Source of the DNA: Terfezia claveryi
Lineage: Eukaryota; Ascomycota; Pezizomycetes; Pezizales; Pezizaceae
Reading direction: 5' to 3'
DNA length: 64,000 bases
Assembly (NCBI GenBank): GCA_015179025.1
Contig: WHUX01000001.1
Span: 972,501 to 1,036,500, forward strand
This document shows, piece by piece, positions 34,309 through 48,100 of the stretch. A program made the position numbers and the translations under genes. How positions within the stretch are numbered: the stretch's first letter is position 1; the number at the start of each line of letters is the position of its first letter. The notes under the pieces are model-generated. The model ran no database searches. It was given only the letters and a program-made list of their open reading frames with translations, and was not told the DNA's origin.

Positions 34309-35810
34309 GGTTGACGTTATATTACTTGAGCTTCAGACAAAGCAAGGGGCTCTATACAGTCTCGGTGTTCACGATTTGACAAGCCTGGTGACTTTGCTCG
34401 CTTTAGGTTATTTTCTCATTGTAGGAGGGCAAGTGAAGGCACTCAATTCAAAATTAATTGGTCACAACGTCTTCGCCAATGCTGGCTTCTTTCCTTGATG
34501 ATCAATGCTTCATACTTTCAGCACAGGCCAACATCTCCCCTAGTTAAGCTGTTGAATTTTCCAACAATTTTCTTAGCGATGATGATCAATCAAAATTTCA
34601 GGTGACACATTTTGTGATCTGAGTCGCATGTAAAGAACAAGGAACATATGTAAAACAAATTGCTTCCACTTTAGAACCTTTATTCCAATAATTCTTTTGG
34701 TGCGACAAAGATTTGAGAGTGTCAGTAGAACATCATATTTGTAATAACACTCTTGGCCGGAGTTTCTCCGTGATGGTCGGACTGGAGGCTGGGCCAGTCA
34801 AATAGCAAAGGAAACATTTAGTAACCCACTCCACTGGTGGCGGTGCCAAAGCTCTGCTCATAACCATTTCATTCGGAGCTCACCTCTACATGCTAACTTA
34901 AACCCCCACGCACGACCACAAGCAATTGTAACCTAGTTATATCCAGTTTACCTGATTCATGATTCAGATTCCATACATTTCCGCCGACAGCGGGGAGGTG
35001 CCCTATACCACACATGGCATCGTTACCGGCAAAAATCTCGGAGATATCATTGGCAACTAACCAGCGCGGGTCTCAGAGCGACCGGTTTACCGAGAAGTCA
35101 TGCAACCTTACCTAGGCCAGGGATCCTCTGGCACGGCGGTGGGGGGTAAAATCATGATATTACATTACTTCATATTATGCCATGGTGATACCTACTCTAA
35201 TCAGGATGATGTGACACAAGACGTAAGTACTAGTACATCTTCCTGCATGCCGAGTCCGGGGAGGAAGGGTTCTTGCTAAAAAAAAATATGTTGGGCCAAA
35301 GTTTGCGGAGGAAAGAATCCATAAATGTTAAATTAAAGGGACTGGAAACTGGGTGAAACATATGGGGTAAAGATTGAAGGGATGGAAAAAGCAAATGCGT
35401 AAGGATTCCTGATTTGCCCGCGGTTGCCCAGCCCTGTAGAATCGCCGGGCTACCCCCCAACCAAAATATAGTTGTAATAGAACCCTTACATGAAGGTTCT
35501 ATGGGACCGGAGTAAAATGTGCTAAACGTAAGGATATCTCTCGCACACAAGATCTACAAATACGAAGTACCTACTTTTTTCCTAATTGGGGGAAGACGGA
35601 AGTCACATGAATAGTTTCCTGGCATCAACCGATTCATCATGGACACACGATTGCTAATAGCACATTTATGATGTATTTGTTTTTGAGTGTATCAAACCAA
35701 ACAATTGTACATCATGATTCTCCTGCTGTTATGTATTAATCCCTCTGGAAATTCGGGTTCTGGAAAGTAGTTAGCTTGGCAAGGACAAGGAGCAGTAGGT
35801 TTCTAGGTTC
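34309..35810. other. Convergent intergenic region between UCH and RPN1
   Basis: These 1.5 kb lie between two 3' ends. Only short ORFs without domains are present, and I see no repeat with clear ends. Confidence 0.55.
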
Positions 35811-38800
35811 CTATACCTTTTTCAGAATTGCAATCCCCTCCAGGTTATTCATCAAGCTGATATACTCGTCGCTCTCCAACTCCGCTCGTTCTCCGTATGA
35901 TAGTAAAACAGGTGTACTCTGTGTCTGCCATCCAGTAATTGTCTTGGGCCGACCTGCCTGCCCAACAACATCTACAGCCTGTCCAACCCGTACGTTTACG
36001 GGTAAGGGCTTGAGGTTCTCGTCCAGAGTCATTAAGAAGCGAGGGTGCATAGCTGGGGCAAGGAAGTAGAGGAGATAATGGGAGTTCTCTAGGATAACTA
36101 TAGTAATGTTTAGCAAATTTCGGGCATAGGCGGAGGATACGTACATGACTTCGCATCGATAGAAGATATTAGTACAGTGAGAAGGCCTGCAACAGCAACC
36201 TTTGAAAGTACTTGTCGATCTGAGTGGAATGGATTGACGGAGAGGGTTCCCTTGCCCATGTGCAACAAGCCCTGTCGGAAAAGTTAGATATTTGCAGTTA
36301 TAAAATATGTAGGCATAAGTGACGGTCAGGGTACCTGTGCAATCCTGACCATGAATACAGAGTTCATGTCCCTATGGTAGTAGCTAGCAAGCTGTCGCAG
36401 GAGCTGTGCCAATCTGGCATTGTTTGTCCCAGCACCGACCAATCCCATGGCAAAGATGGCATTCATGGCGACATCGATATCATTATCGTGGGAGTATCTG
36501 GATAGCGTGTCATATACCTTCATCTGGGGGTTCGATGAACTCAGTAAGCCCATTGCTAAGGGAACCGATTTTCGAATTACTGGTTCGCCATAATGCATCA
36601 GGTGTCCGAACTGCCTGAGGGCCATTTCAGAACCGATATCTTCGCCCATGGCGATCAGTGCTAGCCCCAAAACCGCGTACGTTTGGTATAGATCGGCCCC
36701 TTCTTTGCCTTCCTCTACCTCCAGATGGTCATGGCAGAGATGTAGCATACTCTGGAACTTCAGGACGTTCCCAGTTCCCGCATATGCACATGCATCCACC
36801 AGAACGGAGGTATGCTTTGCTATTGGGTGATCGATAGCTTTTAGGGTCTCAAGAGTTGTGTCTGCCTCCTCTTGTCGGCCAACGAACAACAATGCCAGCC
36901 CTAGAGCAAGGAAGCGACTCCACTTATCCTTCAACTGAGCCTCTTCATTGTTCTCAACTCTCTCCATAAATACCTGTAAGATAGCAAGACTGATATCACC
37001 GTTACTGGATCCTACGAAGCACAGCCCGAGGGAAAGAGCAGCCATTGCCGAAAGCTCCATTGTTAGTGAGGTATCACTGACAATGGGCAAAAGGAGATCC
37101 ATCACGTCGGCACGGCCTGACCCAACATACGCCAAACCCAAGCTAAGGCAGGATATTAGTCTAGTCCCAGCACTCTCTGACAAAGACGGGCTCACCCCAT
37201 GATGGCACATTTCCTTATATTAGGATTATCGTTTTCCAGATACATTGTTCCACAGAGTAAAGCCATTGCAGGATCCGCATCACTTCGTACACCAGAATTC
37301 AGGAGTCCTATTCCCAAAGCAGCTCCAGCCTAAATGGTATCAGTTGCTGCCACTAACTTTTTATCGGTGGCCCCTACCTTGATTTGTGGATCATCCGCAT
37401 ACATGTACTTGTCGATAGCCTGTAAGCCGGCCTCGACGTTCCATTGCATCAGCATTCCTATTGATGCAGCAGCGGATATCATTCCTGGGAAACGGGGAAA
37501 CGTCAGTCAATTTGAGAAGCGGTCTTTGGTGAATGAGAGTTACCTTGATCTTTGTTCTTGTATACCCAAGACTTAGTCTCATCTTCGACGAGCATGTAGG
37601 TGTCTTTACAAAAACCAGCATTCACAAAGGCATTAACGAATGTAGAGGCAAGGTTATGTCTTGCAGAGTCCATATTCCCACTTCCAGGCCCGGTTCTAGC
37701 ATTTTCCAGATACGACTTGTATATATCATCTGGTGTCTTCGGCTCCAATATATTGAGTTCCTTGCCGAGAGCGAGGTAATGATCCGAAAGATGGGAGTTA
37801 GATAGACACTCCAGGATTTCACCATTATCTGACTCAAGGCAGATGTGCTGCCTAGCAACTAGGAAAGATAGCTGCTTCTTCATCGATCTATCTTCCCCAG
37901 CCGCCTCAAAATCCTCCTCAATCAAATCAAGGTCATGAAGCCGAATAGCAATTGTCATAGCTTGTGTTAGCTTATTGTGTTGCCTGTAAATTGTGTGTGC
38001 TGTTCGGAGGAATGCAATATCTTCTGGAGGTGCCAGGAGGTTGACCATGCTAGGCTGTATTAGCTCTTATACCCCAAGAATTGTACGAGCAGTGACTATA
38101 CCTAACCATGTAGAGACAAACTCTCTGGTACGTATTCTCATCTAGGAATGGGGGGATTTCTTCGATCATCTCTAGCTCAGCAAGAAGGTCCACAGCATCC
38201 GCCTCAGCATTGTGCGATAAAAAGAATGGAATTAAAGATAAAGCCAAATCCTTCAAATCCTTCGAAGTCTTGACATCTTCGTCCTTCTCAGATCGTTTCT
38301 CGTATTCTGTCCCGATTTCTAATGCAAGATGCCTAACATACTCATGGCCCCAACCTCCAAGATCAGGAGATGGTGCAAGAAGTCGATACTTGAGAGATTC
38401 TGTTCGCCCTTCATCGGCGTATGTCATCCCTAGGACTGATAAGACATCTGCCAAGGCAAACTATCCGGGCTGTGTCAGTGAGGACCATCTATATCAATAT
38501 CAGCTCATACCTTTTCTTCTCTAGCCGTCCAGTTCTCATAGATCTCAGTAAGTGATGGGTAATGAGGTCGCAAGAACTTTAAAGGTTTTGGCACCGCTGT
38601 CATGGATGATGTGGAGGTTCGTATGAAGTTCTTGATAGCCTCGAGGGCCGGTTTATATAGCTCTTCATTGTTTTCCTAATGTCCAGCGAACGTCATAAGT
38701 GCCGTGCCCCAGAACGATGCATGGAACATGTCTCAACGAACCTTCAACCTCTCCACAAGCATCTCCAGCTCTGACTTTAGCTGTTGGTCTTCCTCCGAAA

Positions 38801-39016
38801 GCTCCTCTATGCCAAATCATATCAGCCCAATTCATAAATGACACCCTGTTTTCAAAATTTGCACAACTATCACACACCTTCCTGAGGTTTATCATCCTTC
38901 TTCCCTTTCATCTCCTTCCCCGTAGCACCCTCTTTCTTAACCTCCCCCGGCTTCCCTGGTGACTCTACAGCCTTTTCTTTGCCTTTATCTGTAGCTTTGC
39001 CCTTGTCACTAGCCAT
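35811..39016 (-). CDS. RPN1: 26S proteasome regulatory particle non-ATPase subunit Rpn1 (PSMD2)
   Basis: Rpn1 is a scaffold of the proteasome base that binds ubiquitin, ubiquitin-like shuttle proteins and Ubp6. Ten minus-strand exons close to 898 aa: 39016-38878, 38806-38742, 38675-38511, 38460-38102, 38049-37544, 37484-37378, 37329-37196, 37142-36335, 36271-36145 and 36097-35811. The basic Lys-rich N-terminus is followed by [69 protein letters not shown], then the proteasome/cyclosome repeats ([31 protein letters not shown] blocks, [17 protein letters not shown]). The C-terminus has [20 protein letters not shown] and [20 protein letters not shown]. Introns are 47-71 bp. One donor (after exon 2) is GTTCGT, less usual but forced by the frame. 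The gene is divergent from the glycosyltransferase-like gene, with starts 366 bp apart. Confidence 0.95.
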
Positions 39017-39382
39017 CCTTTTCACTACCAACTATCAGTTCTCGGCGGAGGGAGTAGGGGCTGTGTGCTGAGATTGGAGTGGTGGGGTGGTGTATGTTGC
39101 TGTAAGTGTGGATGTGTTACTTCCTCATGTAAGCCGGGCAAGGGGAGAATCCATACTTGCTTAGGTAAGCTTGAACCTGGCGACAAACATTAAACCTCCC
39201 TGTGTAAGTCCCATAAACGAATTCAGATAAAGCCCCACGTTGAGATGTGGACCTGAATCTCTGAAGCTATAGGTGGGCTGTGGAAGACATATTGTTTAAT
39301 ACAATCATAGAGTAATGCCCCTCCCATATCTTACGGTGCTGTATGGACTAACTGCATGCGCTACTAAAACCAGGGTCGCCCA
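39017..39382. other. Short bidirectional promoter of RPN1 and the glycosyltransferase-like gene
   Basis: The 366-bp divergent gap has no ORF. I looked for the yeast proteasome element GGTGGCAAA and found only a weak resemblance (GGCGACAAA near 39180), which I do not claim. Confidence 0.55.
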
Positions 39383-41570
39383 ATGGCCCCAGCTTATGAC
39401 GAGTTTGAAGCGAAAGAGAGGCGGAAGAGGTCTTCCTCAGATGCCATCATATCGCTTCCACGAATACGCCGTAACCGCCGAACATCTGCCTGCATTGCTG
39501 CGGTTATTGTTCTAGGGCTTTACTATCTCCTCAATTCAGTTTCAGAACGTGGGGAACCTTCATTTGACCAGGGCATCGACGGCTTCACCCCATATTATCA
39601 GTATAATCCAGTCCTCGGAGCTGGGGACAGTCGGGAACCTAAGACAGTTACTCCAAGAATCAAATTCCCCTACTTGTACAGCACCCTCAGTACAACATCT
39701 GCTGCCGGGCTGCGGTCATGGAATCAAAATGTATTATTTGTTGCAGTGGACTTTAAGGCAGCTGGCAGGCTTGCAGTGACTGCGTGTGAAATGTCGAAAC
39801 ATAATCGTGTGCAGGTTCATTTTGCCCTGCTGGGCGACGGTTCTGTCAGAGCCGAAGATTTTCGGAATTTAAGTGGTCTGGGTCCGGAGGCTGATTGCAT
39901 GATTACCTTCCATGATGGTACTACGATGGCCCAACTTACACTGCCTTTGCTAGGGAAGGCTGTGAAGTATGCTATGGTACACTTACATCGATTTCTACAC
40001 CCTCAAGTAATGTTTATTGATACAGAGAATGAAAATCCAGTTGTTTCTAAGGCTCTCAAAGAAGCAGCAGGTAATTCTGGAATACCTATGATTGAGCTCC
40101 CCGACAACGCCGCAGATAAGTTACGTTGGATGACAAGGCTAGGTAGTCAAAGCTTACGAGGTAATTCTGTAGTTGCTTCCTATTTATCAAAGCTAACATG
40201 ATTTGAAGCTTGGAATAGGCCCAAAGTAGAAATATTCATTCGCTGTGATAAGCACCACGGGAATCTCGAGCGTCTACTCAGGTCCCTCCAGAATGCTGAC
40301 TACTTTGGCATCATGCCGTCACGAATCACCATTGAAGTTGGCACAACCAGCCCCCTTCATCCCTTTACGGAAGCATCTATCGAGGGGTTTAATTGGCCAT
40401 CACGTGATCGTATTGGAATTCGTTATCCCATCTTTCCCCCAGGGTCGGATTCGGTATCACAGGCTATTCACCATGTCCAGAGTTTTTACCCAGCAGATAA
40501 GGACACAAGTGTACTCTTCCTGGACCCCAATGTTGAACTCAGTCCATATTATTTCCATTGGCTATATTACGCTACTCTGGAATACCATTATGCTGGTTAT
40601 CCCGAAGGTGTAGATTATGAATTATATGGCATCTCATTGACAGCCCCTAAGACTTTCCTCAACGGCACGGGGCCATTCAATCCTAACCTCGCAGAAGCTG
40701 GGGCATACCTTTATGCGGTGCCCTCCACTGAAGCTGCCTTGTTCTTTCCCCAGACTTGGAAGCAATTCTTTACATATTTTCAGTGGAGAATTCAGGGGAT
40801 TCTTATGCCACCACTGAGAAGTTCGGGTCCAGCTGCTACAAAATCGCCCTACAAAGAGGCCAAGGATTCGCAAGCTACCGAAGAGGCACTCAAGAAGCCT
40901 ACCTCCCTCTCTCCCAAAGGCCCCCGAGTCACTTCAGATCTCTTGTCAGGGACTACAAAGAAGTTTGAAGAGGAGGAACTTCTATCTGGAACAACTAAAC
41001 TTAGCCGCCGAGCAGAGCATCCTGAAGCTTCTCCAGTACACATAGAAAGAAATTTCACCCTTCCGGATGTAACCCTATCTGCAGAATTCACCTCGTCCTG
41101 GCTCCTCTACTTCACCGAATTCGCAAAAGAAACAGGGAGTCTTATGCTCTACCCTAACTTTGGCTCCGATGAAATACTTGCAATATGCCACTCTGAAAGG
41201 CCCTCGGCAGCCAACTACAAGATGAGTAGCAGGAGCCCTGACCAAAACGAACAGCAGTTGATACAGGGAATGGCAATTCTTGATTCAGTACCTGGGTGGA
41301 ACCTTCCTAAGTGGATCGATCAGTCCTTCAGGAATATGGCTGGAGAGGTGACGAATGGGAGTACATTAGAGGTAATATTTCATGTCTATGTTTCACAATG
41401 TACAACTTTTGCAGATCATGCTAAGTTTCGGTGATGTGATACAGTCGGAAGCGAGAGAGTATATATTCCAGATCACAAATGGTTGCCCGGAAGAGGAATT
41501 GGAGGATTTGATTCCCGTTACGGATCTGCTTTGTGGTTGGCGGAACTTAAATGGACAGGGTTCAGGGTAA
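39383..41570 (+). CDS. Predicted type II membrane glycosyltransferase (GT2-like), function unknown
   Basis: Three exons, 39383-40160, 40209-41371 and 41415-41570, with 48- and 43-bp introns, give 698 aa. A short basic cytosolic tail (RIRRNRR) is followed by one hydrophobic segment at about residues 36-52 (ACIAAVIVLGLYYLLNS). This is the layout of a Golgi type II protein. The lumenal part contains VEIFIRCDKHHGNLERLLRS, VLFLDPNVELSPYYFHWLYY and FNPNLAEAGAYLYAVPS, which resemble a GT-A nucleotide-sugar transferase fold and a fungal group annotated only as glycosyltransferase 2. The Asp in FLDPNVE could be the metal-binding acidic motif. A low-complexity segment lies at about 455-520. Acceptor, linkage and product are unknown. 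The short second intron (43 bp) is near the lower limit but closes the frame. Confidence 0.65.
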
Positions 41571-42195
41571 CTCACTTGGCGTTGTTTTTTCTCTGTTTTC
41601 TTCAGTTGAGATTCGGTTACGGCATATATTTTCAGGTACGGTGTTTGTAATATTAGTTTCCTTATTTTGCGAGACACTAATTTATTTATTGTCCCAATGT
41701 GACCAGAATATTCACACATCCGGATACTACTTCTTAATAATAGCGCGTGCTGCAGCAGTCCTTATGGAAATTCAGGATCTTTCGCTAAATGCACACAACA
41801 TCAATACTAACTAGTTCTATATTAGAACGCCCTTTCTCTCTTTGGATGTATACATTACCAAGAAGGGCTAGTCTGGTTAGGACGTGTCGTTAGGAGTAAT
41901 GAGACGAGAGCAGGCTTCTGTGAACGTAAGAAGATTACATTACATCCAAACTATTACGCTCGTTAAAGCAGGTCATTAAAATAAACATAAGTCATCAAAT
42001 TCAGATACAAGGAATTGCGTAAACACATGCATCGAAAAATGAGGCCAATTTCCCACCACAATCGCTACACGCGCCCATATCCATATAGCCACGTATGCAT
42101 GGTTGATTGGGAAAAAGAGTAATAGCATCCAATACTCCCTCATACTTATTCGAATAAAACCCTGTCTATACCGCTGCTTCGCACAGCCAATTGAC
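41571..42195. other. Convergent intergenic region
   Basis: This is the 3' flank of the glycosyltransferase-like gene and TAO3. It contains one copy of the TAGTCTGG motif (41869-41876). No gene is recognised. Confidence 0.55.
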
Positions 42196-45100
42196 CTATC
42201 GTGGTTTGCTCTGTGTTCTTCTGTCCCCGTCAGTCCGGCTTCTGTCTCTTCCCTCCCGCTCCTTTTCTTTGCCTCCTCCGGATGGTATCCACCGCCTCAC
42301 ACCAGGCTTTTGGCCACCTCCGACCTTGGACAATAGGTTTTCCAGTAAGAAGGAGCTATCGCTATTTCCCTGTCCAGAAGATTCTTGTGGACGTGCATCT
42401 CCACGTGAACGCGACCTCTTGAGCTCTTCACCCGAAGAATAGTACTCCTCCCCATCGGAGTGCGACTCCTCTCCTGGTCTTGACATAGCATGGATAATCG
42501 GGGAAGAAGTCGACCTTGAAGCAGCTGGAAGCCTTGTATTCGGTATCGGAGGTGCTGTGAATGCCGTGGGAGTGACCATACCGGGAGGAGTGTCCCTCAA
42601 CATAGGCCCTTGGCTTAATGAGTTCTCAAAAGAAGTGTGTAAGCTTGCAACACTTGGCGTCCTTGTCAATGAACGATTCAGAATTGCATAAACCCGACTA
42701 TCGTAAATTTGAGGAGCAGTTTCTCCACTCTCGTTTCCGTAGTCAACATCAGAGATGGAGTAGGTGTGCTGGTAGTTGTTCCCTGGCGGAGTAGTACTAC
42801 TGTCGTCCGCAAAAAATGCGTCGAGGTTATCCAGTCGCATAACCAACTCATCGAGAACTTCACCACGACCTTCATCTGATAGCATGGTTGCTGAACGGTC
42901 CTGCAAAGTGCTTCCATAGCTGTAATCCTCCATATGAAATTGTACATTAGGCGTGGGTAGAGCCTCCTCTTCGGCAGTGGGAAGGGTACACGTGTAGAAG
43001 ACTGCATGAACATTAGTGCGAGTGGTGAGAGCGTTGATTGCAGGCATTGGGATAGCCCATCCACTTTCATCTGGGATGCCGAAAATTGTCTGTGTACGCT
43101 CGTATTCCTTTCTGATTGTCCGGTTCCCCATACTCATCCTGACGACATGTTTGTCCATTGGCCCACCTGATATTGAAATGGTTTTATCTAGCACTTCTAA
43201 CGCTAGTTGACAGTAGTCTGTCTGTAAGAGCCTGAGCAAAGGAGATATGACATCCGCACCCACACCGGCAAATTCCGGTTTCCGCATATCTATGTGTGGG
43301 AGAAGCTCGTTCAGCAGCTTCATGGTCTTTGTCTTCACCCAAGGAAGTTTATTCGATAACAACCCAACTAAAAAAATCAGAGTTTGAACCTCCCATTCTG
43401 GAAAATATGTGTCTTTAATGGACGTAGCAGTCTGGTTTAGGAATGATTTCATCTTTAGACGCTGTTGTGAGTATAGATTCATCACTCGTGCTAGTTGAGG
43501 ATGACTTTGGCTTTCGGCAACATCCCGCAAGCTGGCTGCACACGTCAAAATACCCGGGCTCGGATCCTCACTCTCCAAAGCCTCTAGGAACCTTGGTAGG
43601 TTCGCAAGGACTGCAAATAGCAAACGACTATCGCCCCCAACAAGCTCGTTGCTAGGCAGCTGATTCAGCTTGTCGAAGACGTTGAGTGTGCGATCCAATG
43701 TGAAAGACGACCTTAACCCTTTGACGATGAGGGCTTGTAGTCCCTCAAATTTTCCTTCCCACTTGGGCGGGAACATCGAGAGAAGGGTATACACCATCCC
43801 TGGGTTGCCAAGATTCATCTTATTAAGCAACTTCTCAAGCAGTGACAAAACTTCCATGAATTCTCTCTCGTAAATTGTGTTTAGACAGGCCACCGTTGCC
43901 CAAAATAATTGGGGGAATTGTTCCAAGTCATTTGAGTCCAGCTCTGCGACGATCGAATTCAGAGTAATTAGAATCTCCATCGCAAATAGTTGAATATCTG
44001 GGGTATTATCTGCAATTGTGTTCGAAAGCCTCGCCAGCATGTCGGCAAGCATACTTTGGTCTAAAGTCGTTAGAAGACAGCGGAATACCTGGAAAGAGCG
44101 GCACGCAAGATGTCTGACCGGGCAGCTCGTCGCCCAAGACAAGGAAATTTTGCCCCACGTATCCTTCAAATTCGGACTGACACCCGAGAAAATCTCCAGA
44201 ACATCATTTATCATGTGTTCCATAGATTCTGGAACTCGTAGCCCAGATTCAGCTGGTGAGGTGATATCTTCATACGCCCACGTAGTCTTAGGTTCCCTTT
44301 GCCTGACGGTGTCTATGAATGCTCTGGTATCGGCCTTCGCACACCCATCTTGCGTAAGGTTGGGGATGACAAGCTCATGAATCAAGTGGACCAGCATCTC
44401 CTTTGCTTGCTCCTGGACGAGAGGCACATAGTGATCCCAGAGAATGAAAACAACTTGCAAAAGCAAGGGAAGCTGATCTAGCATTTCAGGGACGGGCCCC
44501 ACAAGCAGATCTACGAGAAGTATCAGGGCCAAGTGCCCATACGAAAATCCATTCTGATGTGACCTATTAGCGATCCAAATCTAGAAAGGAGCAATGGCAA
44601 GGCAGCGCATATGCTTACCTGCTTGTTGGCTGCTGGAAGCGCTGCGGACAGAGAGGCAAGGTATGGAAATTGAGTGTCTTCCGGTAAGGGCGATGGCTCG
44701 CGTTGATTGATTGTCATCAAGCGGGGTTGTAGATGACCTATCAGTGCCTCCACGAGCTTTACTCCAGCAGGCGTGCTAGCCAGGAACACAACCACCTGTT
44801 TGCCAAACTCGACAAAGCTCTGCTCACGCCTCTCTAAACTCTGATTGATGATGAATTCGAGAATTACTTTCACATTCCCAGCATAAGGCGCATTAGCCAA
44901 TGCAACCCAAAGGGCTTCGACTTCATTGTGAATCTTATTGCTGAACTTAATCGTGATTTCGAAGAGATTCGCCATAATCATATAGGAGGCTGGTGTTGGG
45001 TCCCCATTTGGATCTAACTGGAGCTCAAACGTTTGGATCCAAGGCAGAAGAACCGCAAGTATTCCCCGTTGGGCCTTAGCGTCAACGGCACTGAAAAACA

Positions 45101-48100
45101 TCGTGAATTCGGAGAATATATAAAGTGCCTCTTCTGGGTGGATCTTAGACAAAGCCTTTGATAATTCAAATTGTGCCCGTTTATAGACAGCGGCAGTTTT
45201 ATCAGAGATACTGACTTCATAGTCTTGAACCTTGGATATGGGAAAATTCCGTTCTTCTGTTACCCTGAGTAACGTGGCAGCCTTGGTTCGAACTTCTGCG
45301 TTCTCATCTCCAATTTTAAACAAACATAGTGAGATTGTCTGATAGAGTCCATGTAGATAGTCTGAAACCTCTATGAGAACGTCCGAAACTACGGCAAAAT
45401 AGCTTTGAGTGGCCTTTAAGGCAGCATCACCAATGTAGCACCGACGAATGACTTGACTCAAGAGCAATGTGCTACCCTGGTTATGCATTAGCACATTCTT
45501 AAGTGCTCTTCGTCCAATTCGATGCAGTCGGTCACTAGGGGTCTGAAAAATTGCTTCCACCCATCGGAATACTGCTTCTATGTCGAAGTGTAGCATCGCT
45601 TTGCTTTCAACATTCTCCACGAGGGGGCCGGCCTATTGGTAGAACCATTAGTGAAGGCTTTCATGGCGAGTACTAGAACACTTACACAAAGGGTAGCCAT
45701 AGCACTCAATGCTGCAGTTCGCAGGTTTCTCTTCTCAATCTCCATTGCTGCCGTTAGCCTTCCCTGGTCACTCAAGTTACTCTGTTCCGTCATCAAGGAC
45801 CTCCTCATTGTCTCTTCCCTACGCTTGACAGCCTCCCAATTTGGCCCATGACCGCACCAATCCATCATGAGAACAAAGCAAGACAGTCTCCCTTCAAAAG
45901 GAAGCCACCTTCGAGGATTTGGCGTCCGCATAAGACCCTCATATAGCTCTTCCATCAAACCACAGAAATAACGACGCAACTTTTGGTGTTCCCAGTCGAT
46001 TTGTACCTCTACATCACTCAAAAAAGCCTTCATCTCCTTGATGAAGTGTGATAAATGCTGCAATATCCAGTCATCGCCATAAACCTCTTTATGAAGTAGG
46101 AAGTGTGATGTCAGCTGGAAGACGTGCGTGACTTCCGCCCGTAGCCGGTCCTGTCGTCTACTCCGTCGTGGAGTGTTTGAATTTCCCCTATGGGTGCGCA
46201 ATCTCGACTCGTCCGCCCAGCGCATAACTACCGGCTGCAGGGTCTCAATCAAGGTTTTGTAGAGATTGATATTTATCGTCCCTAGCCCAGTGACTACGGC
46301 CTCCCGTATCATCGAATTCTCAACTGAAAGGAGAGGTATTACCATTTGAAATAATACACGCGCTGAACCCACTCTCTCAAAGTGATGCACAACAGGCAGA
46401 TTCTTCGATGTCTTCCTGACATGTTGGGGAGCGGTTGCCTTTTGTAAACTTTGGTCGTCTGTTTGAGTAAGCGTTGAGCATGCCACTACCAAATAAAGTT
46501 TCCACTGTTCAATTAGAACCTCCGGAGAAGTAGCTGGGTAACGCTTGGAATAATTTTCAAATGGCCCGTTGGTTGCAATCCTAGGCGTATCAGCCAGCCC
46601 AAGAATAGTATTATGCATTTGATGTAATCTCTTGCATATATTTTCCCGACATAGTGCCACAGTGGTAGGGCATCTCTCGAAACAGACTCGGATAAGTTTG
46701 GGAAAAACCCTGAACCATAGTGATGCATCATATTGATTATCGCTGGTCGCCATTTGAACAAGAGCATCTTTAGCTTTATTGCTCCGAAGCTCCCTTTGCA
46801 ACCGACTTCGTTCTGCTACCGGTAAGCTGTCATCATTGAGCTTTATTACATTCAGGGAATCATGTTCCAGTATTTCGATCACTCTTGAGTTCTCCATATC
46901 CTCCAGTGCTGAATCGAATTCTTTTATGATACGCAGCACAATAATGGCATATCTCCTGACAACCCTTGACTGACTGCAAAGGAAGAACAGACCATTCGAC
47001 TCGATCTCTTCCACATATGCTCTCACGTTAGAACTCTCTAGACCTTTGGGTAGATTGCTCTCATCACCACTCATTAGAGCGGCATCTCTGTCCTTAGCTT
47101 TTTGTTTTATGGTTTCCACCCAGATTTCCAGTAGCTCGACATATAATTTTAGGGTGTTCTCTATGTGCCCGGTACCCAACATGCCACCTTCCGGAGTGGT
47201 GGAATACCGCTCGTCGAATTGAAAAATGAATCTCGAAAATCCCATGATAACTCCTTGAGAGTTATATTGCCTCGCAATGCTCTTTAGGGCACTTTCGGAT
47301 GCTGCCGCAATTTCGTCGTCCACATGAGCTGTACCATTGCATAGGAGGTTGACGACTTTAGGAAATGGTATATTAGGTGGTAGGCACCTTGGAAGTGCCT
47401 GAATCGCCACATGTAACAATTCGTAGAAACTCTGCTTTTGCTCTGCGGCTGACGATTGATCGTCTTTATCTTTTATCCCAAATGAAAATGAAGTAGTAAC
47501 GGGAGTTCGTGGTACATTGGCAAACTTCTCATCTAACACTACCTGCCCACCAAAATTGGCATCACATACCATGACAATTTTGCCTAATATCTCGCAGAAT
47601 CGGTCATGATATTCCTTCGCTGTTGAACCCAATTTGTCGACTGCCACTGCACGTGACATTCTATCGAATCTTGTATGTTCCTTTTCTCCCTTTTCTGCCA
47701 TGTACGTGGCTTCCCATGTTGAGGTGGGAGGCGGCTCTTTTTCGGTAGTCGACTCAAAGCTCTTGGGGAAAGGCGGTTGGCCAGCTTCCCCCTTCTCTAG
47801 GTCTGCCACAATGGCAAGGAATGCTTGTATTCCTACTACCATCCGTTCCGGTGCTAGTTCTTCGAGACGCCAACCACCATTTCCACTCAGATAATCGGAA
47901 TTCAGCAAAGGAAATACAATTGTTCTGAAGCAGAGATCTTGGTGCTTATAACCAATGAACCGTATGAGCTGAATGCAGGGTTCCACGATAGTTTGATCTG
48001 CAGTTAGCAATGAGCCTTCTTTCTTCTTTCCAATGAACAGCAGCATTTTAGTTATTGACTCAATCTTCTTGGTAGTGACATTCAGGGTTTCCTGACAGCG

